NCBI GenBank assembly: GCA_034927285.1
Contig: JAYFQF010000056.1
Span: forward strand, 1-13,975
Reading direction: 5' to 3'
DNA length: 13,975 nucleotides
Source of the DNA: JAYFQF01 sp034927285
GTDB taxonomy: Bacteria > Bacillota > Peptococcia > DRI-13 > UBA5745
Shown: positions 1-7,528 of the stretch, piece after piece
Layout: each line of letters begins with the position of its first letter
How positions within the stretch are numbered: position 1 is the first letter of the stretch
Notes under the pieces: model-generated
What the model was told of the DNA's origin: nothing
What the model saw: the letters and a program-made list of their open reading frames with translations, nothing else
Databases searched by the model: none
Program-made: the position numbers and the translations under genes

Positions 1-804
1 GATCGCGCCGTCCGCGCCGGTGGCGCCGGGGGGTCCGGTGGCGGCGGTAGGGCCTGTGGGTCCGTTAGCTCCGGCGGCGCCGGTGGCGCCGGTGGGGCCC
101 GTGTGACCGATAGTTCCGTCGGCGCCTGTGGGGCCGGTGGGGCCGGTGGCGCCGGTAGGTCCCGTGGGACCGATAGTTCCGTCGGCGCCGGTGGCGCCGG
201 TGGCGCCCGTAGCACCCGTAGGGCCAGCAGCGCCGTCGGCGCCGGTAGCACCGGTGGGGCCGGTGGCCCCGGCGGGCCCGGTAGGACCAGTAGCGCCGGT
301 AGCACCCGTAGGACCGGTGGCGCCGGTAGGGCCGGTAACCCCGTTGGCGCCGGTGGGGCCGGTGGCCCCGGTAGGCCCGGCAGGGCCGGTAGCACCCGTA
401 GGGCCGGTAATGCCATTAGCGCCGGTAGGGCCGGTGGGGCCTATGGGGCCGGCAGGGCCGGTAGCACCGGTGGGACCGGTAACACCGTTGGCGCCCGTGG
501 GGCCGGTGGGACCAATCGGGCCGTCAGGGCCGGTAGCACCCGTGGGGCCGGTAGGACCGTTGGCACCCGTAGGACCGGTGGGGCCGTTGGCGCCCGTGGG
601 ACCGGTAGCGCCGGTAGGGCCGGTGGGGCCTATGGGGCCGGTAGGGCCGGGATAACCCATGGGCCCCCGGGGTCCGGTAGGACCGGGAACGCCGGGGCAA
701 CCCTGAGGCCCTCTGGGCCCGGTAGGGCCAGGGATCGGTCTACCACAGTTATTGCCACCGAATCTGCCGCAGTCGTCGTTTCTGTCATAAGGATAGGGAC
801 TCAT
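1..804 (-). CDS. Collagen-like triple-helix repeat protein, exosporium type (C-terminus outside the window)
   Basis: Read on the minus strand from ATG at 804-802, this frame stays open to base 1, giving 268 codons without a stop, so the gene is truncated by the window edge. The ribosome site AAGGAG (813-818) lies 8 nt from that ATG; an ATG 5 nt further upstream meets a stop after one codon. The first ~25 residues are a non-repetitive leader (MSPYPYDRNDDCGRFGG, then NNCGRP) with two cysteines. After that the protein is almost pure Gly-X-Y, mostly GPT, GAT, GAN and GPA, with threonine dominating the Y position. Clostridial and Bacillus BclA-type spore-surface glycoproteins have this design, and the threonines are the usual O-glycan sites. 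A surface or exosporium role is inferred, because the C-terminal globular domain is not visible. One glycine is replaced by alanine at 43-45. The two long plus-strand open frames here are antisense shadows of the triplet repeat. Confidence 0.88.
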   Translation of the reverse strand, partial: MSPYPYDRNDDCGRFGGNNCGRPIPGPTGPRGPQGCPGVPGPTGPRGPMGYPGPTGPIGPTGPTGATGPTGANGPTGPTGANGPTGPTGATGPDGPIGPTGPTGANGVTGPTGATGPAGPIGPTGPTGANGITGPTGATGPAGPTGATGPTGANGVTGPTGATGPTGATGATGPTGPAGATGPTGATGADGAAGPTGATGATGATGADGTIGPTGPTGATGPTGPTGADGTIGHTGPTGATGAAGANGPTGPTAATGPPGATGADGAI

Positions 805-863
805 TGCATACGCTCCTTATTGTTTTGATTTTGTTCGATGGGATTATAAATTCATCTTTTTCT

Positions 864-900
864 TCACATTTTAATATATTCAATTTTAGAAAAAATGTGA
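864..900. repeat. 9-bp inverted repeat in the leader region of the collagen-like gene
   Basis: TCACATTTT (864-872) and AAAATGTGA (892-900) are perfect reverse complements around a 19-nt AT-rich loop, 60-96 bp upstream of the collagen-like start codon. It could be a protein-binding palindrome or an mRNA stem in the 5' leader. No run of T follows the stem on either strand, so it is not an intrinsic terminator. I found no convincing sigma-E, sigma-K or sigma-A promoter for the collagen-like gene. Confidence 0.4.
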
Positions 901-1014
901 CGTTCTGTGTTTTGTTTATTGCGTCCCTGTGTCATTCTTTCTTTTTAACAGAAAATTTTCCATTGCATCAATTTCCAGAGCCTGGGCCTGTCCCGCCGGC
1001 CCTGAGTTCTTCAT

Positions 1015-1043
1015 TTGCAAATTATTCCAAATAATATTATAAT
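1015..1043 (+). promoter_or_regulatory. Probable sigma-A promoter of the 2-enoate reductase gene
   Basis: The -35 box TTGCAA (1015-1020, 4 of 6 consensus bases) and the -10 box TATAAT (1038-1043, perfect) are separated by 17 nt. Transcription would begin near 1050, about 50 nt before the ATG at 1102. Confidence 0.55.
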
Positions 1044-1101
1044 TAATTTTACAAAATATCATTGGGCGAATTTGGTTATGTTACCGCAAAGGAGGTTGGT
1101 T

Positions 1102-3135
1102 ATGTCGAAAAAGTATGAAGTCTTATTCTCTCCGGTCAAGATCGGCAACGTCGAGGTAAAAAACCGTATTGCCATGATGCCCATGGGCGTCTTCTCCCCC
1201 AGGCTGATGGGTACGGACGGCGCGTATACCAAGGACGGCGCGGACTATTACATTGAACGGGCAAAGGGCGGTACAGGGCTGATTGTCACCGGGCTGGTGC
1301 CCATTGTAAGAAACCCCGTTTTTTTCATTCTTCAGGACCCGGATTCCTATATAAAAAAGACCAGGTACCTGACAGAAGGAATACACAGCTGCGGCGCCAA
1401 GGTATTCATCCAGCTTACGGCCCTGACCGGCCGGGCAGGCCATGGTTATCCTTACCCGGCTCCCGCGCCGATTCAGAATGTATGGGATCCCACTCAAACC
1501 AATCCCGGCATAACAAAAGAGGAGATCAAGGAGTATATCCATAACTTTGCCGAGGGGGCTTACCTGGTGCAGCAAGCAGGCGGCGACGGAGTGGAGATCC
1601 ACGCCGTTCATGAGGGCTATCTCCTGGATCAGTTTGTCATCTCCTGCATGAACCTGCGAACCGATGAATACGGCGGTTCACTGGAAAACAGGCTGCGGCT
1701 CCCCGTGGAGATCGTCCAGGCCATCAAAGCCAGGTGCGGCAAAGACTTCCCGGTCTCTCTCCGTTACAGCGTCCGGAGCTACATGAAGGGGTTCAACCGG
1801 GGCGCCCTGCCCGGAGAAGAATTCCAGGAGATGGGCCGGAACCTGAAGGAAAGCCTGGTCATTGCCAAAAAGCTCCAGGAAGCAGGCTACGACGCCCTGA
1901 ACTGCGACAACGGCACCTATGATTCCTGGTATTGGGCCCATCCGCCCATGTATATGCCTAAGGCCTGCAATCTGGACGATGTCGCAGAGATAAAAAAGGC
2001 CGTGGATATCCCGGTCATCTGTGCAGGCCGTTTTGATGACCCCGATCTTGCGGAAAAAGCCATTGCCCAGGGTTATATGGACATGCTGGGTATGGGCAGA
2101 CCCCTTTTGGCAGACCCGGAAGCGCCCAATAAATTTGCCGCCGGCATGCTGGACCAGGTACGTCCCTGCATCGCTTGTCACCAGGGCTGCCTGGGCCGTA
2201 TTTTCCAAGGTAAAGATATCAGCTGTGCCGTGAATCCTGCCTGCGGCCGCGAAAAGAGCTATGCCCTCGCCAAGGCCGGCAATCCGAAGAAGGTTCTGGT
2301 AGCCGGCGGCGGCCTGGGGGGGATGGAAGCGGCCCGGGTCTGCGCCCTGCGGGGCCACCGGGTGGACCTCTATGAAAAAACCGGCGAATTGGGCGGCGTA
2401 TTTGTGGCGGCGGCCAAGCCGGATTTCAAGGATGATGATAAACGGCTGCTCAGCTGGTATAAAAAACAGATGAAGGACCTGGATATCCAGGTCCGCCTGA
2501 ACACCGAGGTCACTAAGGACCTGGTGGCCGGAGGCGGCTACGATGAAGTCTTTATTGCCACCGGAGCCATCGAGCGCAGGCTGGATGTCCCCGGTCTCAT
2601 GGGGCCCAACGTGACCTATGCGGTGGATACGCTGCGGTATACAGAAGTCAAAGGGCAAAATGTGCTGATCATCGGCGGCGGACTCACCGGCTGTGAAATC
2701 GCCTACTCCCTGGGCCGTCAGGGCAAAAACGTCACCATTGTGGAAATGACCGAGACCATTCTGAACGCCTTCGGGCTGTCGGCCGCCAACTACAATATGC
2801 TGATGGAACTGCTGGATTACTACAAGGTGCGGGTCATTAAAAACGCTGTGGTGGAAAAATACGAGGACGGTAAAGCCACCATACTGGAAACGATAAAAAA
2901 CTATCCCAATATCGCCAATCGCGCCCAGCATATGTTTGCCTTGGGACCCAAAGGTATGCCAAACCGCCTGGAAATACCGGCGGATCATATCGTCATATCG
3001 GTAGGATATAACAGCAACGACGCCCTTTATCAGGAGATAAAAAGCGGCAATGTCCATCTGATCGGCGACGCCAAGTGTCCCGCCAACGTGATGGATACCA
3101 TCTGGACCGCCTATGATGCCGCAAAGGATGTCTGA
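1102..3135 (+). CDS. 2-enoate reductase (NADH:flavin oxidoreductase, Old Yellow Enzyme family with Fe-S and FAD domains)
   Basis: This 677-residue enzyme should reduce the C=C bond of 2-enoates such as cinnamate or crotonate-like acids with NADH, in the cytoplasm. The ATG at 1102 was chosen because AAAGGAGG lies just upstream; an in-frame ATG at 1015 has no such site and overlaps the promoter. The N-terminal half is an FMN TIM barrel, with the 2-enoate reductase signature VEIHAVHEGYLLDQF at residues 164-178. Four cysteines, C356, C359, C363 and C375, form the C-x2-C-x3-C-x11-C ligand set for the [4Fe-4S] cluster. The C-terminal half has two nucleotide-binding loops, AGGGLGG (401-407) and IIGGGLTG (523-530), for FAD and NAD(P)H. 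Length and layout match clostridial enoate reductases, including the FldZ type; related bile-acid reductases (BaiCD/BaiH) share the layout, so the substrate is inferred. It is monocistronic and ends at a shared terminator. Confidence 0.9.
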   Translation: MSKKYEVLFSPVKIGNVEVKNRIAMMPMGVFSPRLMGTDGAYTKDGADYYIERAKGGTGLIVTGLVPIVRNPVFFILQDPDSYIKKTRYLTEGIHSCGAKVFIQLTALTGRAGHGYPYPAPAPIQNVWDPTQTNPGITKEEIKEYIHNFAEGAYLVQQAGGDGVEIHAVHEGYLLDQFVISCMNLRTDEYGGSLENRLRLPVEIVQAIKARCGKDFPVSLRYSVRSYMKGFNRGALPGEEFQEMGRNLKESLVIAKKLQEAGYDALNCDNGTYDSWYWAHPPMYMPKACNLDDVAEIKKAVDIPVICAGRFDDPDLAEKAIAQGYMDMLGMGRPLLADPEAPNKFAAGMLDQVRPCIACHQGCLGRIFQGKDISCAVNPACGREKSYALAKAGNPKKVLVAGGGLGGMEAARVCALRGHRVDLYEKTGELGGVFVAAAKPDFKDDDKRLLSWYKKQMKDLDIQVRLNTEVTKDLVAGGGYDEVFIATGAIERRLDVPGLMGPNVTYAVDTLRYTEVKGQNVLIIGGGLTGCEIAYSLGRQGKNVTIVEMTETILNAFGLSAANYNMLMELLDYYKVRVIKNAVVEKYEDGKATILETIKNYPNIANRAQHMFALGPKGMPNRLEIPADHIVISVGYNSNDALYQEIKSGNVHLIGDAKCPANVMDTIWTAYDAAKDV

Positions 3136-3183
3136 TCCCTGCGTTAATTCACTCCCTGGCTCTTGATTTACCGCAATCGAAGA

Positions 3184-3221
3184 AAAACAAAAACGGACTC
3201 TTTTGAGCCCGTTTTTGTTTT
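3184..3221. terminator. Bidirectional intrinsic terminator between convergent genes
   Basis: A 17-bp stem (3184-3200 with 3205-3221) has one A-C mismatch and a TTTT loop. The outer part is A-rich on the left and T-rich on the right, so it can terminate the enoate reductase mRNA (stop at 3135) on the plus strand and the chemotaxis receptor mRNA (stop at 3268) on the minus strand. Confidence 0.85.
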
Positions 3222-3267
3222 CTCTTTCAAGGCAGCCGCTGTTTATCTCCTGCTTGCCAAATACTTT

Positions 3268-5088
3268 TTAGTATTTCTCGGATTCACCGGAGCATCTATC
3301 GTATTCGCCGCCGGCTTCCGGCTCTTCCTGATCATCTTGATCATCCTGATCCTCTGTTTTTTCCGCCTGGGGAGACAGTTCACCAGGCTCTGGCCGGCTA
3401 TCCGCTTCCTCACCCGCCAGTTTGAATTTCCCTACTTCTTTTTGCAGGGTCTGGGCCTGGGCGGCCAGCTCTTCACTGGAGGCGGAACCTTCCTCGGCTG
3501 TGGCCGCATTGGTATGAACAACGGCAGCCACCTGCGACAGCCCCTGGGTGATCTGCTCGATGGCGGTGGCCTGCTCGGAGGAAGCCACTTCAATCTGATG
3601 AATCGTTTTGTTTACAAGTTCCGTCTTATCAACGACGCCACGGAGGATCTGGGCCGCTTCCTCAGCCGCTTTTTCTCCCTCTGTGACGGTCACGGTGGAA
3701 TTCCTGATCAAATCCGCCGTCTGCTTGGCTGCCTCGGCGGATTTGGCGGCCAGATTCCGCACCTCGTCGGCCACTACCGCGAAACCCTTGCCGGCATCAC
3801 CGGCCCTGGCGGCTTCAATAGCCGCGTTCAGAGCGAGAATATTGGTCTGAAAAGCGATGTCCTCGATCACCTTGGTGATATTCGAGATCTTCTCAGAAGA
3901 CGCCCGGATCTGGCCCATGGCGGAATTGAGGTTTTCCATGTGGGTATTGCCTGTGTTCGCTCCGGTATTTGCTTCTCCTACATACGCCGTGGCCTGCTTG
4001 ACATTTTTGGCGTTTTCATCGGCCTGCTTTGCTACCGTAGTAATGGAAGCGGTCAGTTCCTCGATGGTGGCCGCCTGCTCCGCCGCCCCTGAAGCCAGGG
4101 CCTGTGAGGAACTGGACACCTGTGAGGCGCCGGAATTCACCTGCTCTGCCGCCGTATTAATAAGCAGCAGGGTCTGGTTGAGATCTTTCCGGATCTTCTG
4201 CAGCGCCAGGCCGAGAACATCCTTCTCCGAGCGCAGGGGCACTTCCTTGGTGAAGTCGCCGTTACTGATGCTTTCGGCGATAAGAACCTGATTACGGATA
4301 CTGTTCAGCATTTCGGTAAAGGCCACCGCCAACTGGCCTGTCTCATCCTCGGATCTGATCTGCTCCAGATCAACATCCACCTCCATCTGGCCCAGGGCGA
4401 TTTGACCGGCAGCGGAAACCACCTGCCCCACGGGTCTGCTGATCAGCTTTGCGATCCGCAGGCCAAGGAATATCGCCGCCACGGAACCAATTACGACAAG
4501 CGCGGTTAAAACAGCCATCAGTATCAGCGCGGTTGTGTTATTAGTCTCACTGATTCCCTTGGCAGAAGCCATGCGGTTAGCTACCAGCTGATCATAATTA
4601 CTGAAAAGTCTCTCGATATTGTCGGAGGATGCGGTGGCCGCAGCGTCTGCCGCGGCCCTATATCCGGATTTCGATAATTCGAAGGTCTTCTGCATCAGGG
4701 GATCAAAATTATCAACGAATATTCCGGCCGCTTCATCAAACAGCGTAAAGGAATCGGGATTGGTAAGCGTTTCCCGGTAAACAGCCGATTCGGCTAAAAA
4801 GAGCTCTTTATTGGCCTGATAATCCTGCTCATAGCTTTCAATCCTCTGAAGATGACCGGCGTTTATTACAGCATTTTGGGAATCCACCCGCATTTGGTAC
4901 AGGCTTTTCGTTGCGTTGATTAAATGAACCACGGGAGCCATCTCGTTTTCGTACAACTTTTTATCCATTCGGGAAATCGTTGCCATTCCCACACCGCCAA
5001 CAATTTCAACGATCAGCATGATCACAACTGCGCAAAGGAACCCTGTCAACAGCTTACGGGTAATACTGTAATCTTTGAACCGTTTCAT
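3268..5088 (-). CDS. Methyl-accepting chemotaxis protein (transmembrane receptor with HAMP)
   Basis: This is a 606-residue membrane chemoreceptor that would signal to CheA/CheW. Its N-terminus holds a membrane helix (about residues 12-35), an extracellular ligand region of about 150 residues with a helical four-helix-bundle look, a second membrane helix (about 187-210) and a HAMP linker (about 211-264). The cytoplasmic coiled coil has the universal hairpin tip at about 408-445, including IAFQTNILALNAAIEAARAG and KGFAVVADEVR. The C-terminal tail is acidic and low in complexity (Asp-Asp-Gln repeats), with no NWETF-type CheR tether. The ATG at 5088 is preferred because GGGGGA lies 7 nt upstream; ATG codons at 5091 and 5115 are possible but worse spaced. 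No chemotaxis partners lie nearby. The ligand cannot be predicted from sequence alone. Confidence 0.93.
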   Translation of the reverse strand: MKRFKDYSITRKLLTGFLCAVVIMLIVEIVGGVGMATISRMDKKLYENEMAPVVHLINATKSLYQMRVDSQNAVINAGHLQRIESYEQDYQANKELFLAESAVYRETLTNPDSFTLFDEAAGIFVDNFDPLMQKTFELSKSGYRAAADAAATASSDNIERLFSNYDQLVANRMASAKGISETNNTTALILMAVLTALVVIGSVAAIFLGLRIAKLISRPVGQVVSAAGQIALGQMEVDVDLEQIRSEDETGQLAVAFTEMLNSIRNQVLIAESISNGDFTKEVPLRSEKDVLGLALQKIRKDLNQTLLLINTAAEQVNSGASQVSSSSQALASGAAEQAATIEELTASITTVAKQADENAKNVKQATAYVGEANTGANTGNTHMENLNSAMGQIRASSEKISNITKVIEDIAFQTNILALNAAIEAARAGDAGKGFAVVADEVRNLAAKSAEAAKQTADLIRNSTVTVTEGEKAAEEAAQILRGVVDKTELVNKTIHQIEVASSEQATAIEQITQGLSQVAAVVHTNAATAEEGSASSEELAAQAQTLQKEVGKFKLAGEEADSRPEPGELSPQAEKTEDQDDQDDQEEPEAGGEYDRCSGESEKY

Positions 5089-5091
5089 CAT

Positions 5092-5271
5092 CAAATCCCC
5101 CATTTTCGTCAGCATTAGATTTAATATGATTCCCTCTTGAATAGCCGTAAAGAAAAGGGCCGCCCGGCCATAAAAAGATCAAGTCCGCAATATGAACAGA
5201 TGTGCAAACTGGATTATTATGCCAAGTTACAAATTCGTGAAAAATATCCATTTTCCTTCTTCAATTGACAC
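5092..5271 (-). other. Long (~180 nt) 5' leader of the chemotaxis receptor mRNA
   Basis: From the predicted start site near 5271 to the ATG at 5088 is about 180 nt, unusual next to the 55-70 nt leaders elsewhere in this window. It contains a TGGAT/ATCCA pairing (about 5212-5252) and a GC-rich GGCCG/CGGCC hairpin followed by CTTTTCTTT around 5151-5171. I looked for the conserved core of the GEMM (cyclic-di-GMP) riboswitch, common ahead of clostridial chemoreceptor genes, and could not recognise it. Confidence 0.4.
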
Positions 5272-5277
5272 ATTTTG

Positions 5278-5306
5278 ATTATATATTTCCTGACTTTTCT
5301 TGTCAA
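5278..5306 (-). promoter_or_regulatory. Perfect consensus sigma-A promoter of the chemoreceptor gene
   Basis: On the minus strand, TTGACA (5301-5306) and TATAAT (5278-5283) are separated by exactly 17 nt. All twelve consensus bases match. Confidence 0.9.
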
Positions 5307-5442
5307 ACTGAAAACAGGAAATTTTGTCCATTTATTACAGAGCCGTTAAATGGGCTCTCACAAGGGCCGGGTGAAAGCACAAGCGGGCAGATAATAGGCA
5401 GAAATCGGCAGGCAAAAAGCGGAAAAGCCGGGCAATAAACTG

Positions 5443-5494
5443 AAAAAAAGCTGACGTCCCCCATCAATCGGTTCAATTGAGGGGAGGCATCAGC
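5443..5494 (-). terminator. Intrinsic terminator of metY
   Basis: Read on the minus strand, an imperfect 19-bp stem (arms 5450-5468 and 5476-5494, three mismatches and one G-T pair) is followed directly by seven T residues (5443-5449). It lies 100 bp beyond the metY stop codon. The plus strand lacks a T run, so it acts in one direction only. Confidence 0.82.
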
Positions 5495-5553
5495 GGGCTT
5501 AGCCTATATTCACTGAAAATCCTCGGGGAAAACTTTCTTTCTAGCTCCGGACC

Positions 5554-5570
5554 CCGGGCCCTTTGCCCGG
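5554..5570. repeat. Short GC hairpin in the metY 3' region
   Basis: CCGGGC (5554-5559) and GCCCGG (5565-5570) form a perfect 6-bp stem with a 5-nt loop between the metY stop and its terminator. There is no T run next to it, so it may be an mRNA 3' stabilising stem or nothing functional. Confidence 0.3.
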
Positions 5571-5593
5571 AAGGCGAATAACCCCAATCCGGC

Positions 5594-6874
5594 TTAAAAT
5601 GCCTGGTCCAGATCGTAAATCAGATCTTCCACGTGCTCGGTGCCGATGGAAAGGCGGACGGTATTCGGCTTGATGCCGGAGTCCAGCAGTTCCTTTTCAC
5701 TCATCTGGGAATGGGTGGTGCTGGCGGGATGAATTACAAGAGACTTCACGTCGGCCACGTTTGCCAGCAAAGAGAAAATCTGCAGCCGGTCGATAAAGGC
5801 TCTGGCCTCGTGGGCGCCGCCTTTGATCTCGAAGGTGAAAATGGAGCCGCCTCCCGCAGGGAAGTATTTTTGATACAGCTCATGATACGGGCTTTCCGGC
5901 AGGGAAGGATGATTGACTCTTTCCACCTGGGGATGGTTCTTGAGAAAATCCACGATCTTAAGGGTATTTTCCACATGACGTTCTACCCGCAAGGAGAGGG
6001 TTTCAAGCCCCTGCAAAAACAGGAAGGAGTTAAAGGGGCTAAGGGCCGCTCCCGTATCCCGGAGCAGGGTTACCCGCGCCTTGGTGATATAAGCCGCCGC
6101 TCCGGCGGCATCCGTAAGGCACAGGCCGTGATAGCTGGGGTTGGGTTTAGAGAGTCCGGGGAATTTTCCGGAGGCCGCCCAATCGAACTTACCCCCGTCC
6201 ACAATGACTCCCCCGATGGAGGTTCCGTGTCCGCCGATGAATTTTGTGGCGGAATGGACGATGATATCTGCGCCGTACTCGATGGGCCGCAGCAGATAGG
6301 GAGTGGCGAAGGTGTTATCAACCACCAGGGGAATTCCCTGCTGATGAGCCAGGTTTGCCACAGCCTGGATATCAATAAGGCTGGAGTTTGGATTACCCAG
6401 GGTTTCAATGAAGATGGCCTTTGTATTGGGCCGTATGGCACCTGCAAAGCTGCCGGGGTCATCGGGATTCACAAAGGTGACGTCGATGCCGAAGTCCTTG
6501 AACGTATGCTCAAATAAATTATAGGTGCCCCCGTAAAGCGTATTGGCGGAGACGATATGGTCGCCGGTGCGGGCGATATTCTGGATCGCATAGGTCACGG
6601 CCGCCGCGCCGCTGGACAGGGCCAGGGCCCCGATGCCGCCTTCCAGTGCCGCGATGCGCTTTTCAAACACATCCGAGGTGGGATTCATGATCCGGGAATA
6701 AATATTGCCGGGCTCGGTAAGGCCGAAGCGGCCGGCTCCCTGGGCGCAATTTGCGAAGACATAGGACGTGGTCTGATAAATGGGGACGGCTCTTGCATCG
6801 GTGGCAGGATCAGGATTTTCCTGACCGGCATGAACCTGAAGGGTTTCAAATTTGTATTTTCTCTTTTCTGCCAT
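5594..6874 (-). CDS. metY: O-acetylhomoserine sulfhydrylase (O-acetylhomoserine aminocarboxypropyltransferase)
   Basis: This 426-residue PLP enzyme of the Cys/Met metabolism gamma family should make homocysteine from O-acetyl-L-homoserine and sulfide, the direct sulfhydrylation route to methionine. The lysine that binds PLP is K211 in VHSATKFIGGHG. Other family marks are the YSR motif (59-61), LYGGTYNLF (113-121) and the VVDNTFATP block with D186. The N-terminus FETLQVHAGQ and the length of about 425 residues fit MetY better than the shorter (~380) cystathionine enzymes. The start at 6874 was chosen because AAGGAG lies 10 nt upstream; upstream in-frame ATGs at 6925, 6916 and 6883 have poor ribosome sites. 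The gene has its own promoter, operator-like element and terminator, so it is monocistronic. No SAM or T-box riboswitch fits in its leader of about 65 nt. Confidence 0.93.
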   Translation of the reverse strand: MAEKRKYKFETLQVHAGQENPDPATDARAVPIYQTTSYVFANCAQGAGRFGLTEPGNIYSRIMNPTSDVFEKRIAALEGGIGALALSSGAAAVTYAIQNIARTGDHIVSANTLYGGTYNLFEHTFKDFGIDVTFVNPDDPGSFAGAIRPNTKAIFIETLGNPNSSLIDIQAVANLAHQQGIPLVVDNTFATPYLLRPIEYGADIIVHSATKFIGGHGTSIGGVIVDGGKFDWAASGKFPGLSKPNPSYHGLCLTDAAGAAAYITKARVTLLRDTGAALSPFNSFLFLQGLETLSLRVERHVENTLKIVDFLKNHPQVERVNHPSLPESPYHELYQKYFPAGGGSIFTFEIKGGAHEARAFIDRLQIFSLLANVADVKSLVIHPASTTHSQMSEKELLDSGIKPNTVRLSIGTEHVEDLIYDLDQAF

Positions 6875-6918
6875 TTGGTTCATTCTCCTTTCGACTTGTT
6901 CCTTTTTTGTTTTCATAT

Positions 6919-6941
6919 ATTTCATATATATTTAATATGAA
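6919..6941 (-). promoter_or_regulatory. Operator-like element of metY, shared with the CymR-like operon
   Basis: On the minus strand the 23-base element has a left half TTCATATTAA and a right half ATATGAAAT, an imperfect palindrome around an AT core. It begins 4 nt after the -10 box, covering the transcription start, the usual place for a repressor. Eighteen of its 23 positions match the element at 10831-10853, which has the same 4-nt offset from its own -10 box. A further ATATGAA copy follows it towards the gene. Confidence 0.6.
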
Positions 6942-6945
6942 TATC

Positions 6946-6973
6946 ATTATATCTTTCCAGAAGCAAAAGTCAA
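6946..6973 (-). promoter_or_regulatory. Sigma-A promoter of metY
   Basis: On the minus strand, TTGACT (6968-6973, 5 of 6) and TATAAT (6946-6951, perfect) are separated by 16 nt. Confidence 0.8.
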
Positions 6974-6986
6974 TAGGAGCAAACCC

Positions 6987-7016
6987 CGGTTTTTATTTTA
7001 TTTTAAAGAAAAACCG
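6987..7016 (-). terminator. Possible weak terminator after the first Rrf2 gene
   Basis: CGGTTTTT (6987-6994, plus strand) and AAAAACCG (7009-7016) pair perfectly over 8 bp around an AT-rich loop, 21 bp past the Rrf2 stop codon and just upstream of the metY -35 box. The minus strand continues GGGTTTGC rather than with a clean T run, so termination may be partial. Confidence 0.4.
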
Positions 7017-7036
7017 TTCCGGATCCCAGTCCAAAA

Positions 7037-7456
7037 TCACAGCTTAAATTTTTGTTTCTCCACAAGGTCGGCAAGCGTGATATGATCAATCACGCCGTTG
7101 ATGGCCTCATCCAGCTGTTTCCATACGTCCAGGGTAGCGCATTTGCCGCTGCGGGGGCAGCGGTTCGGCTCGTCTTCCATGCAGGCCACAGGCACAAGAC
7201 TGCCTTCGATCAGCCTCAGGATCATGCCGACGGTATATTCCCCGGCAGGCCGCGCCAGTTTATATCCGCCCTGGGAACCGCGGCTGCTTTTCACATAACC
7301 CGCCCTGCTTAACACGGAGATGATTTGTTCCAGATATTTTCCGGAGATCTCCTGCCGCTCGGAAATGCTCTTTATGGTTACGTACTGCTCCGGATCGTTC
7401 TGGGCCAGATCCAGCATCAGACGCAGCGCGTAACGGCCTCTTGTAGATATCTTCAT
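7037..7456 (-). CDS. Rrf2-family transcriptional regulator with three cysteines (IscR-like Fe-S sensor candidate)
   Basis: This 139-residue regulator has the N-terminal winged helix-turn-helix of the Rrf2 family (MKISTRGRYALRLMLDLAQ; SGKYLEQIISVLSRAGYVKS; the GSQGGYKLARP wing at about 60-70). C92, C100 and C106 form C-x7-C-x5-C; E. coli IscR uses C92, C98 and C104 for a [2Fe-2S] cluster, so cluster binding is plausible but the spacing differs. The start at 7456 has AGGA 9 nt upstream; an in-frame ATG at 7474 is less well placed. It follows tcdA by 72 bp in the same direction and is probably the last gene of the larE run. Close linkage of tcdA (yrvM) to the Rrf2 gene cymR is also known in Bacillus subtilis. 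It may regulate Fe-S or sulfur genes; targets are not shown by the sequence. Confidence 0.88.
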   Translation of the reverse strand: MKISTRGRYALRLMLDLAQNDPEQYVTIKSISERQEISGKYLEQIISVLSRAGYVKSSRGSQGGYKLARPAGEYTVGMILRLIEGSLVPVACMEDEPNRCPRSGKCATLDVWKQLDEAINGVIDHITLADLVEKQKFKL

Positions 7457-7528
7457 CAGATCACATCCTATCATTTTTCAAAAGCTCGTCATAAATAATA
7501 TGGATTCAACAAGAAAGCGTTTATTCCT

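Noticed and set aside
1..720. GC-rich short tandem repeats that could be a CRISPR array or satellite DNA.
   Set aside because: The periodicity is 9 bp codon triplets with synonymous variation, in frame over the whole length; there are no constant repeats with unique spacers.
103..828. Two long plus-strand open frames (103-828 and 128-655), one reading as Val-Gly-Pro/Ala-Pro-Val repeats.
   Set aside because: They are antisense readings of the GC-rich Gly-X-Y repeat, which is free of stops in several frames. They lack ribosome sites and the minus-strand frame has a leader, a good ribosome site and true collagen periodicity.
1123..3057. Minus-strand frames of 162 and 459 codons opposite the enoate reductase.
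   Set aside because: Antisense shadows; the plus-strand product has all expected motifs and a strong ribosome site.
3163..4291. Long plus-strand frames opposite the chemoreceptor gene.
   Set aside because: They have no ribosome sites and mirror the codon bias of the convincingly assigned receptor gene on the other strand.
5054..5251. 65-codon minus-strand frame in the chemoreceptor leader, overlapping its start.
   Set aside because: AAGGA sits only 2 nt from its ATG, the product resembles nothing I know, and it spans the leader and ribosome site of the real gene. A regulatory leader peptide is not excluded but unsupported.
6875..6945. SAM (S-box) or T-box riboswitch ahead of metY, cysK or the CymR-like operon.
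   Set aside because: The predicted leaders are only about 30-70 nt and contain no terminator hairpin or conserved riboswitch core.
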